Shown piece after piece: positions 49,791 through 56,715 of a stretch of DNA of 64,000 bases; the first letter of the stretch is position 1, and each line of letters opens with the position of its first letter. Source of the stretch: Thermocrispum municipale DSM 44069 (GTDB taxonomy: Bacteria > Actinomycetota > Actinomycetes > Mycobacteriales > Pseudonocardiaceae); the NCBI RefSeq assembly GCF_000427825.1, contig NZ_ATYT01000003.1, positions 386,156 to 450,155 on the forward strand. Reading direction: 5' to 3'. Made by a program: the position numbers and the translations under genes. The notes under the pieces are model-generated. The model was given only the letters and a program-made list of their open reading frames with translations, had not been told where the DNA came from and did not search any database.

Positions 49791-51884
49791 ATGAACTTCT
49801 TCGAACGCCAGATCCAGGTTCGCAAGGCGTCCGGGCGCCTGGTGTTCCTGTTCGTCGTCGCGGTCATCGGCATCGTCGCGGTCATCGACCTGGCGATGTG
49901 GGGGCTGCTGCTGCGGGAGATGCCCGCGGACCAGATGGTGCCCGTGCTGCTCACGATCACGATCGTGGTGCTGATCATCATCGCCTGCGCGTCCCTGTTC
50001 CGGCTGGCCAGCCTGAAGAAGGGCGGTGGCGGCAAGGTCGCGCGGTCGCTCGGGGGTGTGTACGTCCCCGAGGACACCAACGACCCGCAACTGCGCAGGC
50101 TGCGCAACGTGGTCGAGGAGATCGCCATCGCGTCGGGCACCCCGGTGCCGGAGCTGTACGTGCTGCCGCACGAGCCGGGCATCAACGCGTTCGCCGCCGG
50201 ATGGTCGCCTGCCGACGCGGCGGTGGCCGTGACCAGGGGAACGCTCGAGCGGCTGAACCGTGACGAGCTGCAGGGCGTCATCGCGCACGAGTTCAGCCAC
50301 GTCGTCAACGGCGACATGCGGCTGAGCATCCGGTTGATGGGTGTGCTGTTCGGCATCCTGGGTCTGGCCGTGGTCGGCCGGGTGCTGATGGCCACGCGTG
50401 GCCAGCGCAATCCGCTGCCCGCCATCGGCCTGGTGCTGTGGATCGCCGGCGGTATCGGCCTGTTGTGCGGCAAGCTGATCAAAGCCGCGGTGTCCCGGCA
50501 GCGCGAGTATCTGGCGGACGCCTCCGCGGTGCAGTTCACCAGGCAGACCGAGGGCATCGCGGGCGCGTTGAAGAAGATCGGTGGCCTGCCGGACGGTTCC
50601 GAGCTGCGCAGCGGCAAGAAGGACGACGTCAGCCACATGCTGTTCGGCGAGGGCTCGAAGTTCGCGGCGATGTTCGCCACCCACCCGCCGCTGGTGGAGC
50701 GCATCCGTGCGTTGCAGCCGCACTTCAACCCCGCCGAGCTGGAAGCGTTGAAGCAGCGCTGGACGGCGGCCCCGCCCGCGGGTCTGCAGGAGGACGCGGC
50801 CATGGGCCTGGCGCCCGCCCCGGCAGGACAGGCTCCTGCCGCGCCGCCGTCCGGCCAGCCAGTGGCCGGGATGGCTCCGCCGCCGTCCGGCCAGCCGGCC
50901 GCCGGGATGGCTCCGCCCGCGGGTGCGATGCCGCCGCCGAGCGGTCCGCCGGTCCCGGCGCCCCCGCCAGGTGGTCAGGGCCCGGCGGCTTCTGGACCTT
51001 CCGGGCAGCAGGGGCCGATCCCGGTACGTCCGGACCAGGTGGTTGCGGGCATCGGTGACCCGTCCGCCGCGACGTACGAGCACGGCGAGAACCTGCTGCG
51101 CCGGATCCCGGAAGAGTTCAAGGCCAAGGCCCGGCGGACGGACACGGTCGTGCCGTTGATCTTCGGCCTGTTGATGTCGTCCCACCCGGAGGCCCGGCAA
51201 CGGCAGCACCAGGTGCTGACCCAGCGGCACGGCAAGCCGTTGGCCGACGCGGCATGGAACGAAGGCGGCGCGTTGCAGAGGCTCGACGCCGATCTGCGGC
51301 TGCCGCTGTCGGAGATCGCGTTCTCCGCGTTGCGCAGGCGCAGTCCGCAGGAGCTGCAGCACATCATGGGCAGCCTGGACGCGTTGATCAAGGCGGACGG
51401 CCGGGTCGACGTGTTCGAGTACTGCTTGTCGACGCTGTTGCACATCGAGCTGCACGAGGTCATGTACCACCGGCCGCCGTGGCGCAAGCAGCGTCGGACG
51501 CTGGCCAACGTGGCTCCGTCGGTGGCCGTCCTGCTGGCCGTGCTGGCTCGGGTCGGGCACGACGATCCGCGTCAGGGCGAGGCCGCGTTCCGCGCGGGCC
51601 TGCACAAGGTGCTGCCCGGTCAGCAGATCCCGTTCCAGCCGCCGCAGCAGGGCCTGCTCGCCCTCGATGGCGCGTGGGCTGCCCTGGACGGCCTGGAAGG
51701 CAACGAGAAGGCTGCGCTGGTGGAGAGCTTGGTACTGGTCATCAGCCACGACGGCGTGATGACCACGGAGGAGGTCGAGCTGCTGCGTACCGTCTGTGCG
51801 GTGCTGCACTGCCCGGTTCCGCCGCTGAGCTCGGCGCAACAGCACCCGGCGGCCCCGGCCCAGGCGAGCACTCGGCAGTCCTGA
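49791..51884 (+). CDS. M48 membrane metalloprotease with Pro-rich linker and TerB-like C-terminal domain
   Basis: A 697-residue protein. Two N-terminal transmembrane helices (17-40 and 50-70) precede an HtpX-type zinc protease domain: HEFSH with His166, Glu167 and His170, and the third ligand Glu239 in QREYLADASAVQFTR. A further membrane pair lies at ~184-228 and the domain ends with THPPLVERIRAL (~298-308). A Pro/Ala/Gly linker follows (341-412) containing a 12-residue duplication. The C-terminal ~270 residues resemble a TerB-like helical domain (SLDALIKADGRVDVFEYCLSTLL and VLVISHDGVMTTEEVELL, both with acidic loops), which is extra to standard HtpX (~290 aa). The lemA-M48 pairing points to membrane proteostasis. 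The TerB-like reading is an inference. Confidence 0.85.
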   Translation: MNFFERQIQVRKASGRLVFLFVVAVIGIVAVIDLAMWGLLLREMPADQMVPVLLTITIVVLIIIACASLFRLASLKKGGGGKVARSLGGVYVPEDTNDPQLRRLRNVVEEIAIASGTPVPELYVLPHEPGINAFAAGWSPADAAVAVTRGTLERLNRDELQGVIAHEFSHVVNGDMRLSIRLMGVLFGILGLAVVGRVLMATRGQRNPLPAIGLVLWIAGGIGLLCGKLIKAAVSRQREYLADASAVQFTRQTEGIAGALKKIGGLPDGSELRSGKKDDVSHMLFGEGSKFAAMFATHPPLVERIRALQPHFNPAELEALKQRWTAAPPAGLQEDAAMGLAPAPAGQAPAAPPSGQPVAGMAPPPSGQPAAGMAPPAGAMPPPSGPPVPAPPPGGQGPAASGPSGQQGPIPVRPDQVVAGIGDPSAATYEHGENLLRRIPEEFKAKARRTDTVVPLIFGLLMSSHPEARQRQHQVLTQRHGKPLADAAWNEGGALQRLDADLRLPLSEIAFSALRRRSPQELQHIMGSLDALIKADGRVDVFEYCLSTLLHIELHEVMYHRPPWRKQRRTLANVAPSVAVLLAVLARVGHDDPRQGEAAFRAGLHKVLPGQQIPFQPPQQGLLALDGAWAALDGLEGNEKAALVESLVLVISHDGVMTTEEVELLRTVCAVLHCPVPPLSSAQQHPAAPAQASTRQS
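50844..50915 (+). repeat. 36-bp in-frame tandem duplication in the protease linker
   Basis: Two consecutive 36-bp units (50844-50879 and 50880-50915) differ at only a few bases and encode PPSGQPVAGMAP and PPSGQPAAGMAP. A shorter degenerate third unit follows. In-frame length variation here would change the spacing of protease and C-terminal domains. Confidence 0.85.
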
Positions 51885-52040
51885 GCGGCGCGGCCGCACG
51901 GGTCGGCGTGGCTCTGCCGGCGGGCCGCTGATGCCGCACTCGATCCCGCGCGTAAGCCGGTCGCCCGCCGGGTGATGTCCCGAAGGGCGGCCGGTGGTGG
52001 CGACCGAGCTAAATGTCGTGGCCTTGCCGTCGTGAACTAT

Positions 52041-52046
52041 TACGGT
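52041..52046 (+). promoter_or_regulatory. candidate -10 element for leaderless dgt mRNA
   Basis: TACGGT ends 7 nt before ATG 52054, with no Shine-Dalgarno sequence in between. A TTGCCG at 52024-52029 is too close (11-bp spacer) to be a normal -35. Confidence 0.4.
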
Positions 52047-52053
52047 GAACTCC

Positions 52054-53613
52054 ATGCGCATCGACAGGACGCGACGGCGAGATGCGGGAGAAGGTCGCGC
52101 GGCGGGCAGCCTCAGCTCCGCCGGCGCCGATGTCGCTACCGAATTCCGGGTGGACCGCGACCGCATCGCCGCGTCCCCGTTCTTCGCCCGGCTGGGTGGC
52201 GTCACCCAAGTGGTCAGCGCCGGGGATTCCGGGCTGTTGCACAACCGGTTGACGCACAGTCTGAAGGTGGCGCAGGTGGCGCGCACGATCGCCGAGCGGC
52301 TCACGTCGTCGCCGGAGTACGCCCAGCTGTGTGAGAAGCTCGGCGGGTGCGACCCGGATGTCGCGGAGGCCGCGGCGCTGGCCCATGACCTGGGCCATCC
52401 GCCGTTCGGGCACCTCGGCGAGCAGGTGCTCGACCGGATCGCCCGGCACCGGCTCGGCCTGTCCGACGGGTTCGAAGGGAACGCGCAGACGTTCCGGATC
52501 CTGACCACGACGGATGTGCGCGGACCGTCCGGTATCGGCCTCGACCTCACCGCCGCGGTACGTGCCGGGGTCCTCAAATACCCGTGGCTGCGATTGCCGT
52601 TGGTGCGCCCGCACCCGTCGGAGATGGACGTGCCGCCCCGTGGAGCGGCCGAGCCGTCCGATGCGCCCGGCACCGGCTCGAGCAAGTTCTCCGCCTACGT
52701 GACCGAGCTGCACGACCTCGAGCAGGCAAGGCAGCCGTTCGCGGACAAGATCGAGTCGTGGCAGCAGACCGTGGAGGCGTCCGTGATGGACACGGCCGAC
52801 GACATCGCGTACGCGATCCACGATCTGCAGGACTTCCACCGCATCGGCGTGCTTCAGCACGCGCCGGTGGCGGGAGAGCTGCGTGCGTGGGCGGAGCAGG
52901 CGCACGACCTGCGTCAGCTCGAGGACGCGCAGCTTGCCAGGTCGCGGAAGCCGGGCCACTCGCTGGAGCGGCTGCGGCGGCGAATGCACGTCAAAGATGC
53001 GCCCCTGGTCGACGACGACGCGTTCCATGACGCGGTCGCGCGGGTTCGCGAGACGCTGGTCGACGGCCTGCTGGCGCGGGCGTTCGACGGCTCGATCGAG
53101 TCCGAACAAGCCATCGCCGCCTTTTCCGAGCAGTGGACCGAGCGCCTGGTGGAAGGCGTCGAGGTCGTTCCGGACCCGTCGACGCGCAGCGGCCACGTGA
53201 CGCTGCGGGTGCCGCAGTGGCACGAGGTCCAGGTGTTGAAGTTCGTGCACAAGCGGTTCGTGCTCGAGCGTGCGGACCTGGCGCTGCATCAGCGCGGCCA
53301 GGCCTCGCTGCTGTCGACGCTGGTCGACGAGCTGCGGCAGTGGTTGCTGGACGAGCGCGAGGCGCATCGGATCCCACGCAGGCTGCACGATCTGGTCGAG
53401 CTGGCCGAGACGGAGTACGCGCTGTTGGTGCGGGAGCGGCCGGAGCTGTTGACGGGGGCGCCCGGCTCCGGGCCGGTGGACATCCGCTCGTTGGCCCGCG
53501 GCCGGTCGATCGTCGACTTCGTGGCGTCGCTGACCGACAAGCAAGCCGTGGTGCTGTTGGACGCCCTGGCCGGGCGTTCGACCGCCCCCTGGTCGGACTC
53601 GTTCGTGCTGTGA
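52054..53613 (+). CDS. dgt: deoxyguanosinetriphosphate triphosphohydrolase-like HD protein
   Basis: HD-domain hydrolase that removes triphosphate from dGTP/dNTPs and so trims nucleotide pools. 519 residues. The metal-binding sites are RLTHSLKVAQVARTIAERL (first His, ~residue 67), AAALAHDLGHPPFGHLGEQVL (HD doublet, ~110-130) and the later Asp in DTADDIAYAIHDLQD (~250). FEGNAQTFRIL is a further family marker. Chosen ATG 52054 lies at leaderless distance from TACGGT; a GTG at 52045 (MNSM...) is possible. The stop overlaps the acVLRF1 gene by 4 nt, coupling nucleotide-pool control with a translation-rescue protein. Confidence 0.92.
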   Translation: MRIDRTRRRDAGEGRAAGSLSSAGADVATEFRVDRDRIAASPFFARLGGVTQVVSAGDSGLLHNRLTHSLKVAQVARTIAERLTSSPEYAQLCEKLGGCDPDVAEAAALAHDLGHPPFGHLGEQVLDRIARHRLGLSDGFEGNAQTFRILTTTDVRGPSGIGLDLTAAVRAGVLKYPWLRLPLVRPHPSEMDVPPRGAAEPSDAPGTGSSKFSAYVTELHDLEQARQPFADKIESWQQTVEASVMDTADDIAYAIHDLQDFHRIGVLQHAPVAGELRAWAEQAHDLRQLEDAQLARSRKPGHSLERLRRRMHVKDAPLVDDDAFHDAVARVRETLVDGLLARAFDGSIESEQAIAAFSEQWTERLVEGVEVVPDPSTRSGHVTLRVPQWHEVQVLKFVHKRFVLERADLALHQRGQASLLSTLVDELRQWLLDEREAHRIPRRLHDLVELAETEYALLVRERPELLTGAPGSGPVDIRSLARGRSIVDFVASLTDKQAVVLLDALAGRSTAPWSDSFVL

Positions 53614-54287
53614 GCCGGGTACGCGAGCTGGCCGGGGGAGGACGGGCCGTCGAAGTCGCCCCGGAGCGGTTGACCAGGTGGTTCGACAACTTCGCCGAGC
53701 GCAACGGGGGAATCGCCCGCACCGTGCTGCACTACTTGCACGTGGTGGTCACCGCGGTGAACGGGACTCAGGCGTGGATCGACCTGCCGTTCGAGCGACG
53801 CCACGGGGTCGAGTTGCATGCGGGCTTGGAGATCGGGCCGCTGGTGGACTACGCGCTCAAGCCTCGGCGGCTCGGTCTGATCCTGGTTCGTAAAGGCGCG
53901 CACTCGGTCGGGATAGCCGAGGGTCCACGGGTGGTGGTGTCGCGCACCGGCCGGCATTACGTGCAGGGGCGTACGGCAGCGGGTGGCCAGTCCCAGCAGC
54001 GATTCGCGCGTCGCCGCGAGCAGCAAGGCAGGCAGGCCCTGAACCGCGCGGCCGACGACATCCTGGACGTCCTCGGCCCGCGGCTGACCACGCTGGACTT
54101 CGTCGTGCTCGGCGGTGATCGGCGGGCGCTGGAGCAGCTCGCCGCTGATCGTCGGCTGGCATCGGTGTTCGCCAAAGCCAGTGAGCGAATACTCGACGTC
54201 GGCGAGCCGCGCAGGGCATTGCTCGACGAGGCCGCCGAGCGGGCGCGCTCGGTGGAGATCCAGATACGCGACCCCCAGCCCGAATAG
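53610..54287 (+). CDS. acVLRF1-family peptidyl-tRNA hydrolase (release-factor-like)
   Basis: A 225-residue protein of the actinobacterial Vms1-like release factor family (acVLRF1), related to eRF1/Vms1, which frees nascent chains from stalled ribosomes. The N-terminal part (~1-110) has the family pattern RLTRWFDNFAERNGG and LVRKGAHSVGIAEG. The catalytic loop is TGRHYVQGRTAAGGQSQQRFARRREQQ, with GGQ at residues 125-127 next to a basic helix for rRNA. The C-terminus is helical (LDFVVLGGDRRALEQLAADRRL). GTG 53610 overlaps the dgt stop (GTGA). An ABC-F ribosome-protection gene lies 180 bp downstream, so this locus joins two ways of dealing with stalled ribosomes. The family call rests on the GGQ context and length. 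Confidence 0.85.
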   Translation: MSRVRELAGGGRAVEVAPERLTRWFDNFAERNGGIARTVLHYLHVVVTAVNGTQAWIDLPFERRHGVELHAGLEIGPLVDYALKPRRLGLILVRKGAHSVGIAEGPRVVVSRTGRHYVQGRTAAGGQSQQRFARRREQQGRQALNRAADDILDVLGPRLTTLDFVVLGGDRRALEQLAADRRLASVFAKASERILDVGEPRRALLDEAAERARSVEIQIRDPQPE

Positions 54288-54320
54288 CGGTGCGACGAAA
54301 ATTTGCTGGCGCGTACCCCG

Positions 54321-54326
54321 TACCAT
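54321..54326 (+). promoter_or_regulatory. candidate -10 element for the ABC-F leader transcript
   Basis: TACCAT lies 7 nt before a GTG (54334) that opens a 45-codon leader ORF, the same geometry as the leaderless genes in this window. No clear -35 found. Confidence 0.45.
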
Positions 54327-54333
54327 CGATGAC

Positions 54334-54471
54334 GTGGTCACGACATCGGAGGCTTGCAGACCGAGCGCGGCGTACCCCGCCGCGTCCGGCTGGCTGACTC
54401 GCGCTTGGAGTAGCGCGAGTCAGCCTCTCTCTTCCTTGTCGACTTTCTTCAGACCACGGAGCCCACTGTGA
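54334..54471 (+). CDS. putative 45-codon leader peptide of the ABC-F gene
   Basis: Open frame starting GTG at leaderless distance from TACCAT and ending with TGA at 54469-54471, which overlaps the ABC-F GTG (54468) by 4 nt. The encoded peptide is Ser/Pro/Ala-rich with two Trp codons and resembles no known protein. It spans the hairpin at 54392-54425, so ribosome position on it would decide whether the hairpin folds. A second short frame (ATG 54329, 22 codons) stops inside the left arm of the hairpin at 54395-54397. Leader peptides with attenuators are known in front of antibiotic-resistance ABC-F genes. Whether this one is translated is untested. Confidence 0.45.
   Translation: MVTTSEACRPSAAYPAASGWLTRAWSSASQPLSSLSTFFRPRSPL
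54392..54425 (+). terminator. 14-bp perfect hairpin, candidate attenuator before ABC-F
   Basis: GGCTGACTCGCGCT (54392-54405) pairs perfectly with AGCGCGAGTCAGCC (54412-54425) around a 6-nt loop. It is followed by a pyrimidine-rich run (TCTCTCTTCCTTG). A smaller hairpin (CGCGGCG 54366-54372 / CGCCGCG 54378-54384) precedes it. A competing pairing of 54361-54369 with 54400-54408 (9 bp, one G-U) would break both hairpins and act as antiterminator. Confidence 0.6.
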
Positions 54472-56096
54472 TTACGGCTACCGGCCTGGAGCTGCGCGCC
54501 GGTTCGCGCACTCTGCTGGCCGAAACCACGTTGCGTGTGCAACCCGGCGACCGGATCGGCCTTGTCGGCCGCAACGGCGCCGGTAAGACCACGACCCTGA
54601 AAGTGCTCGCCGGTGAAGGCCAACCGCACGCCGGCGACATTCGCATCAGCTCGGAGATCGGCTACCTGCCACAGGATCCTCGCGAGGGCGACCTGTCGGT
54701 GACCGCGAAGGATCGGGTGCTGTCCGCGCGCGGTCTGGACGCCATCGCCCGCGACATGGAGAAGGCGCAGATCGCCATGGCGGAGCTGGCCGACGGTCCG
54801 GAGCGGCAGAAGGCGATCAACCGCTACGGTCGCCTGGAGGAGCGCTTCTCCGCGCTCGGTGGATACGCCGCGGAAAGCGAAGCGGGCCGCATCTGCGCGA
54901 ATCTCGGGCTCGAACAACGGGTGCTGACGCAGCGCCTGTCGACGCTGTCCGGTGGTCAGCGCAGGCGCGTCGAGCTGGCTCGCATCCTGTTCGCCGCCTC
55001 GGAGGCGGGGCCGGGCGGGAAGTCCGACCGCATCCTGCTGCTGGACGAGCCCACCAACCACCTCGACGCCGATTCGATCTCGTGGTTGCGCGGCTTCCTC
55101 AAGCAGCACACCGGGGGTCTGGTGTTGATCAGCCACGACGTCGGCCTGCTCGCCGACGTGGTGAACAAGGTGTGGTTCCTCGACGCGATGCGCGCCGAGC
55201 TGGACGTCTACAACATGACGTGGCAGCGTTATCTGGACGCGCGCGCCACCGACGAGAAGCGGCGTAAGCGGGAGCGCGCGAACGCGGAGAAGAAGGCGGC
55301 CGCGCTCAAGCAGCAGGCAGCCAAGCTCGGTGCGAAGGCCACCAAAGCGGTGGCCGCCAAGAACATGGCCCGCCGGGCGGAGCAGATGCTGGCGGCGCTG
55401 GAGCCCGAGCAGCGGGCGGACAAGGTCGCCAAGATCAGCTTCCCGGCCCCCGCACCGTGCGGGCGTACCCCGCTCACGGCGTCCAACTTGTCGAAGAGCT
55501 ACGGGTCGCTGGAGATCTTCACCGGTGTCGACCTGGCGATCGACCGTGGCTCCCGCGTGGTCGTGCTCGGTCTCAACGGGGCGGGCAAGACGACGTTGCT
55601 CCGGCTGCTCGCCGGGCTGGAACGGCCGGACACCGGTTCGGTGGAGCCGGGGCACGGCCTGCGGATCGGCTACTACGCGCAGGAGCACGAGACGCTGGAT
55701 CACCAAGCCACGGTGTGGGAGAACATCCGGCACCTGGCGCCGGACACCGGCGAACAGCAGCTGCGCACCCTGCTCGGGTCGTTCCTGTTCAGCGGCGAGC
55801 AGCTCGACCAGCCTGCCGGCACGCTGTCCGGTGGCGAGAAGACCCGGTTGGCGCTGGCCGGGCTGGTCTCCAGCGCGGCGAACGTGTTGTTGCTGGACGA
55901 GCCGACGAACAACCTGGACCCGGCTTCCCGGGAACAGGTGTTGTCGGCGCTGCGGAGCTACACCGGAGCGGTTGTGCTGGTGACCCACGATCCCGGTGCC
56001 GTCGATGCGCTGGAACCGGAACGGGTGATCGTGCTTCCGGACGGCACCGAAGATCACTGGTCGGACGAGTATCGCGAGTTGGTCGAGCTCGCCTGA
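54468..56096 (+). CDS. ABC-F family ATPase (ribosome-associated)
   Basis: A 542-residue cytosolic protein with two ABC domains and no membrane segment, the hallmark of ABC-F translation factors that enter the ribosomal E site. Domain 1: Walker A GRNGAGKTTT (~34-43), LSGGQRRRVELARI, LLLDEPTNHLDAD. The charged interdomain linker (~260-310, KRRKRERANAEKKAAALKQQAAKL) is the ribosome-contacting P-site tip element. Domain 2: GLNGAGKTTLLRL, LSGGEKTRLALAGL, VLLLDEPTNNLDP. It corresponds in position to Rv1473 of M. tuberculosis, annotated as a macrolide-type ABC protein. GTG 54468 follows CGGAG by 6 nt and overlaps the leader ORF stop. It could protect against antibiotics or rescue stalled ribosomes. 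Confidence 0.92.
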   Translation: MITATGLELRAGSRTLLAETTLRVQPGDRIGLVGRNGAGKTTTLKVLAGEGQPHAGDIRISSEIGYLPQDPREGDLSVTAKDRVLSARGLDAIARDMEKAQIAMAELADGPERQKAINRYGRLEERFSALGGYAAESEAGRICANLGLEQRVLTQRLSTLSGGQRRRVELARILFAASEAGPGGKSDRILLLDEPTNHLDADSISWLRGFLKQHTGGLVLISHDVGLLADVVNKVWFLDAMRAELDVYNMTWQRYLDARATDEKRRKRERANAEKKAAALKQQAAKLGAKATKAVAAKNMARRAEQMLAALEPEQRADKVAKISFPAPAPCGRTPLTASNLSKSYGSLEIFTGVDLAIDRGSRVVVLGLNGAGKTTLLRLLAGLERPDTGSVEPGHGLRIGYYAQEHETLDHQATVWENIRHLAPDTGEQQLRTLLGSFLFSGEQLDQPAGTLSGGEKTRLALAGLVSSAANVLLLDEPTNNLDPASREQVLSALRSYTGAVVLVTHDPGAVDALEPERVIVLPDGTEDHWSDEYRELVELA

Positions 56097-56505
56097 GGCC
56101 GTGGCTGCCGCTGCAGGCGGGTGGCCCGCTCGGCGGCGGGCGCGACCACCCGTCCGGGCCGCGTGTGCCCGGCTCGTACCCGACCGGGCTCATACCTCTT
56201 GTGGGTGACTCTGACCGCGAATTTTCCGGCGCGAAGTCCGGCACCACGGTCCTGTTCGGCCGCCCGACGCCCGGTTCCGGAGCGGACCGTGAACGCGCGT
56301 GGTGATCAGTAAGACCCTGCACGGAGCCGCCTTGATCGTTTCGGCGGATGCCTTGATCGTCCTTTCGGCTTCCGGGTTAGGCCGTCCGTGGTGGCTTTGC
56401 GCAGATTTCGTCGTCCATCTGGCGTTCTGTCGCCTCCTGTTCGATCATTGCTCCAAGGGGCTGTGTGTGGCCCACACCACTCTCCGGCAAGGAGGCGTGA
56501 CCATC
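56097..56505. promoter_or_regulatory. 409-bp interval upstream of the small HTH gene
   Basis: No gene supported. Two 11-bp direct repeats GCCTTGATCGT (56329-56339 and 56350-56360) start 21 bp apart, i.e. two helical turns. An inverted repeat GTGTGG-C-CCACAC (56465-56477) lies 11 bp before the AAGGAGG ribosome-binding site (56489-56495) of the HTH gene. The part from 56330 on is noticeably less GC-rich than the surrounding sequence. These may be regulator sites, possibly for the HTH protein itself. Confidence 0.45.
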
Positions 56506-56715
56506 GTGGCTGACTTGAAGAAGGGCGCGCGCATCACCGGCAGCACGCGCACCAAGCTGGCTAACGACCTCAAGAAGAAGTACGAGAAGGGCGCAAGCAT
56601 CCGGGCCCTGGCTGAATCGACCGGTCGTTCCTACGGCTTCGTGCACCGGGTTCTGTGCGAATCCGGGGTACAGCTACGCGGTCGTGGTGGCGCGACTACC
56701 CGGAAGAAGAAGTAG
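56506..56715 (+). CDS. small helix-turn-helix protein (Rv1473A-like)
   Basis: A 69-residue basic protein: MADLKKGARITGSTRTKLA, then DLKKKYEKGASIRALAESTGRSYGFVHRVLCESG, a helix-turn-helix of the resolvase/RpiR-like style (residues ~24-50), and a Lys/Arg-rich tail RGRGGATTRKKK. It is near identical in plan to the small regulator I recall next to the mycobacterial ABC-F gene (Rv1473A) and is widely conserved in Actinobacteria. The target is unknown. GTG 56506 is 10 nt after a perfect AAGGAGG; GTG 56497 is in frame but too close to that site. Its last 20 bases overlap the 3' end of the convergent glycosyltransferase gene. It is not cotranslated with ABC-F and has its own upstream region of ~400 bp. 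Confidence 0.9.
   Translation: MADLKKGARITGSTRTKLANDLKKKYEKGASIRALAESTGRSYGFVHRVLCESGVQLRGRGGATTRKKK

Noticed and set aside
49623..52685. Very long open frame (about 1000 codons) on the minus strand across lemA, the M48 protease and dgt
   Set aside because: It is the antisense shadow of three well-recognised plus-strand genes; its translation is Arg/His/Gly-rich low-complexity with no family resemblance, as expected in GC-rich DNA.
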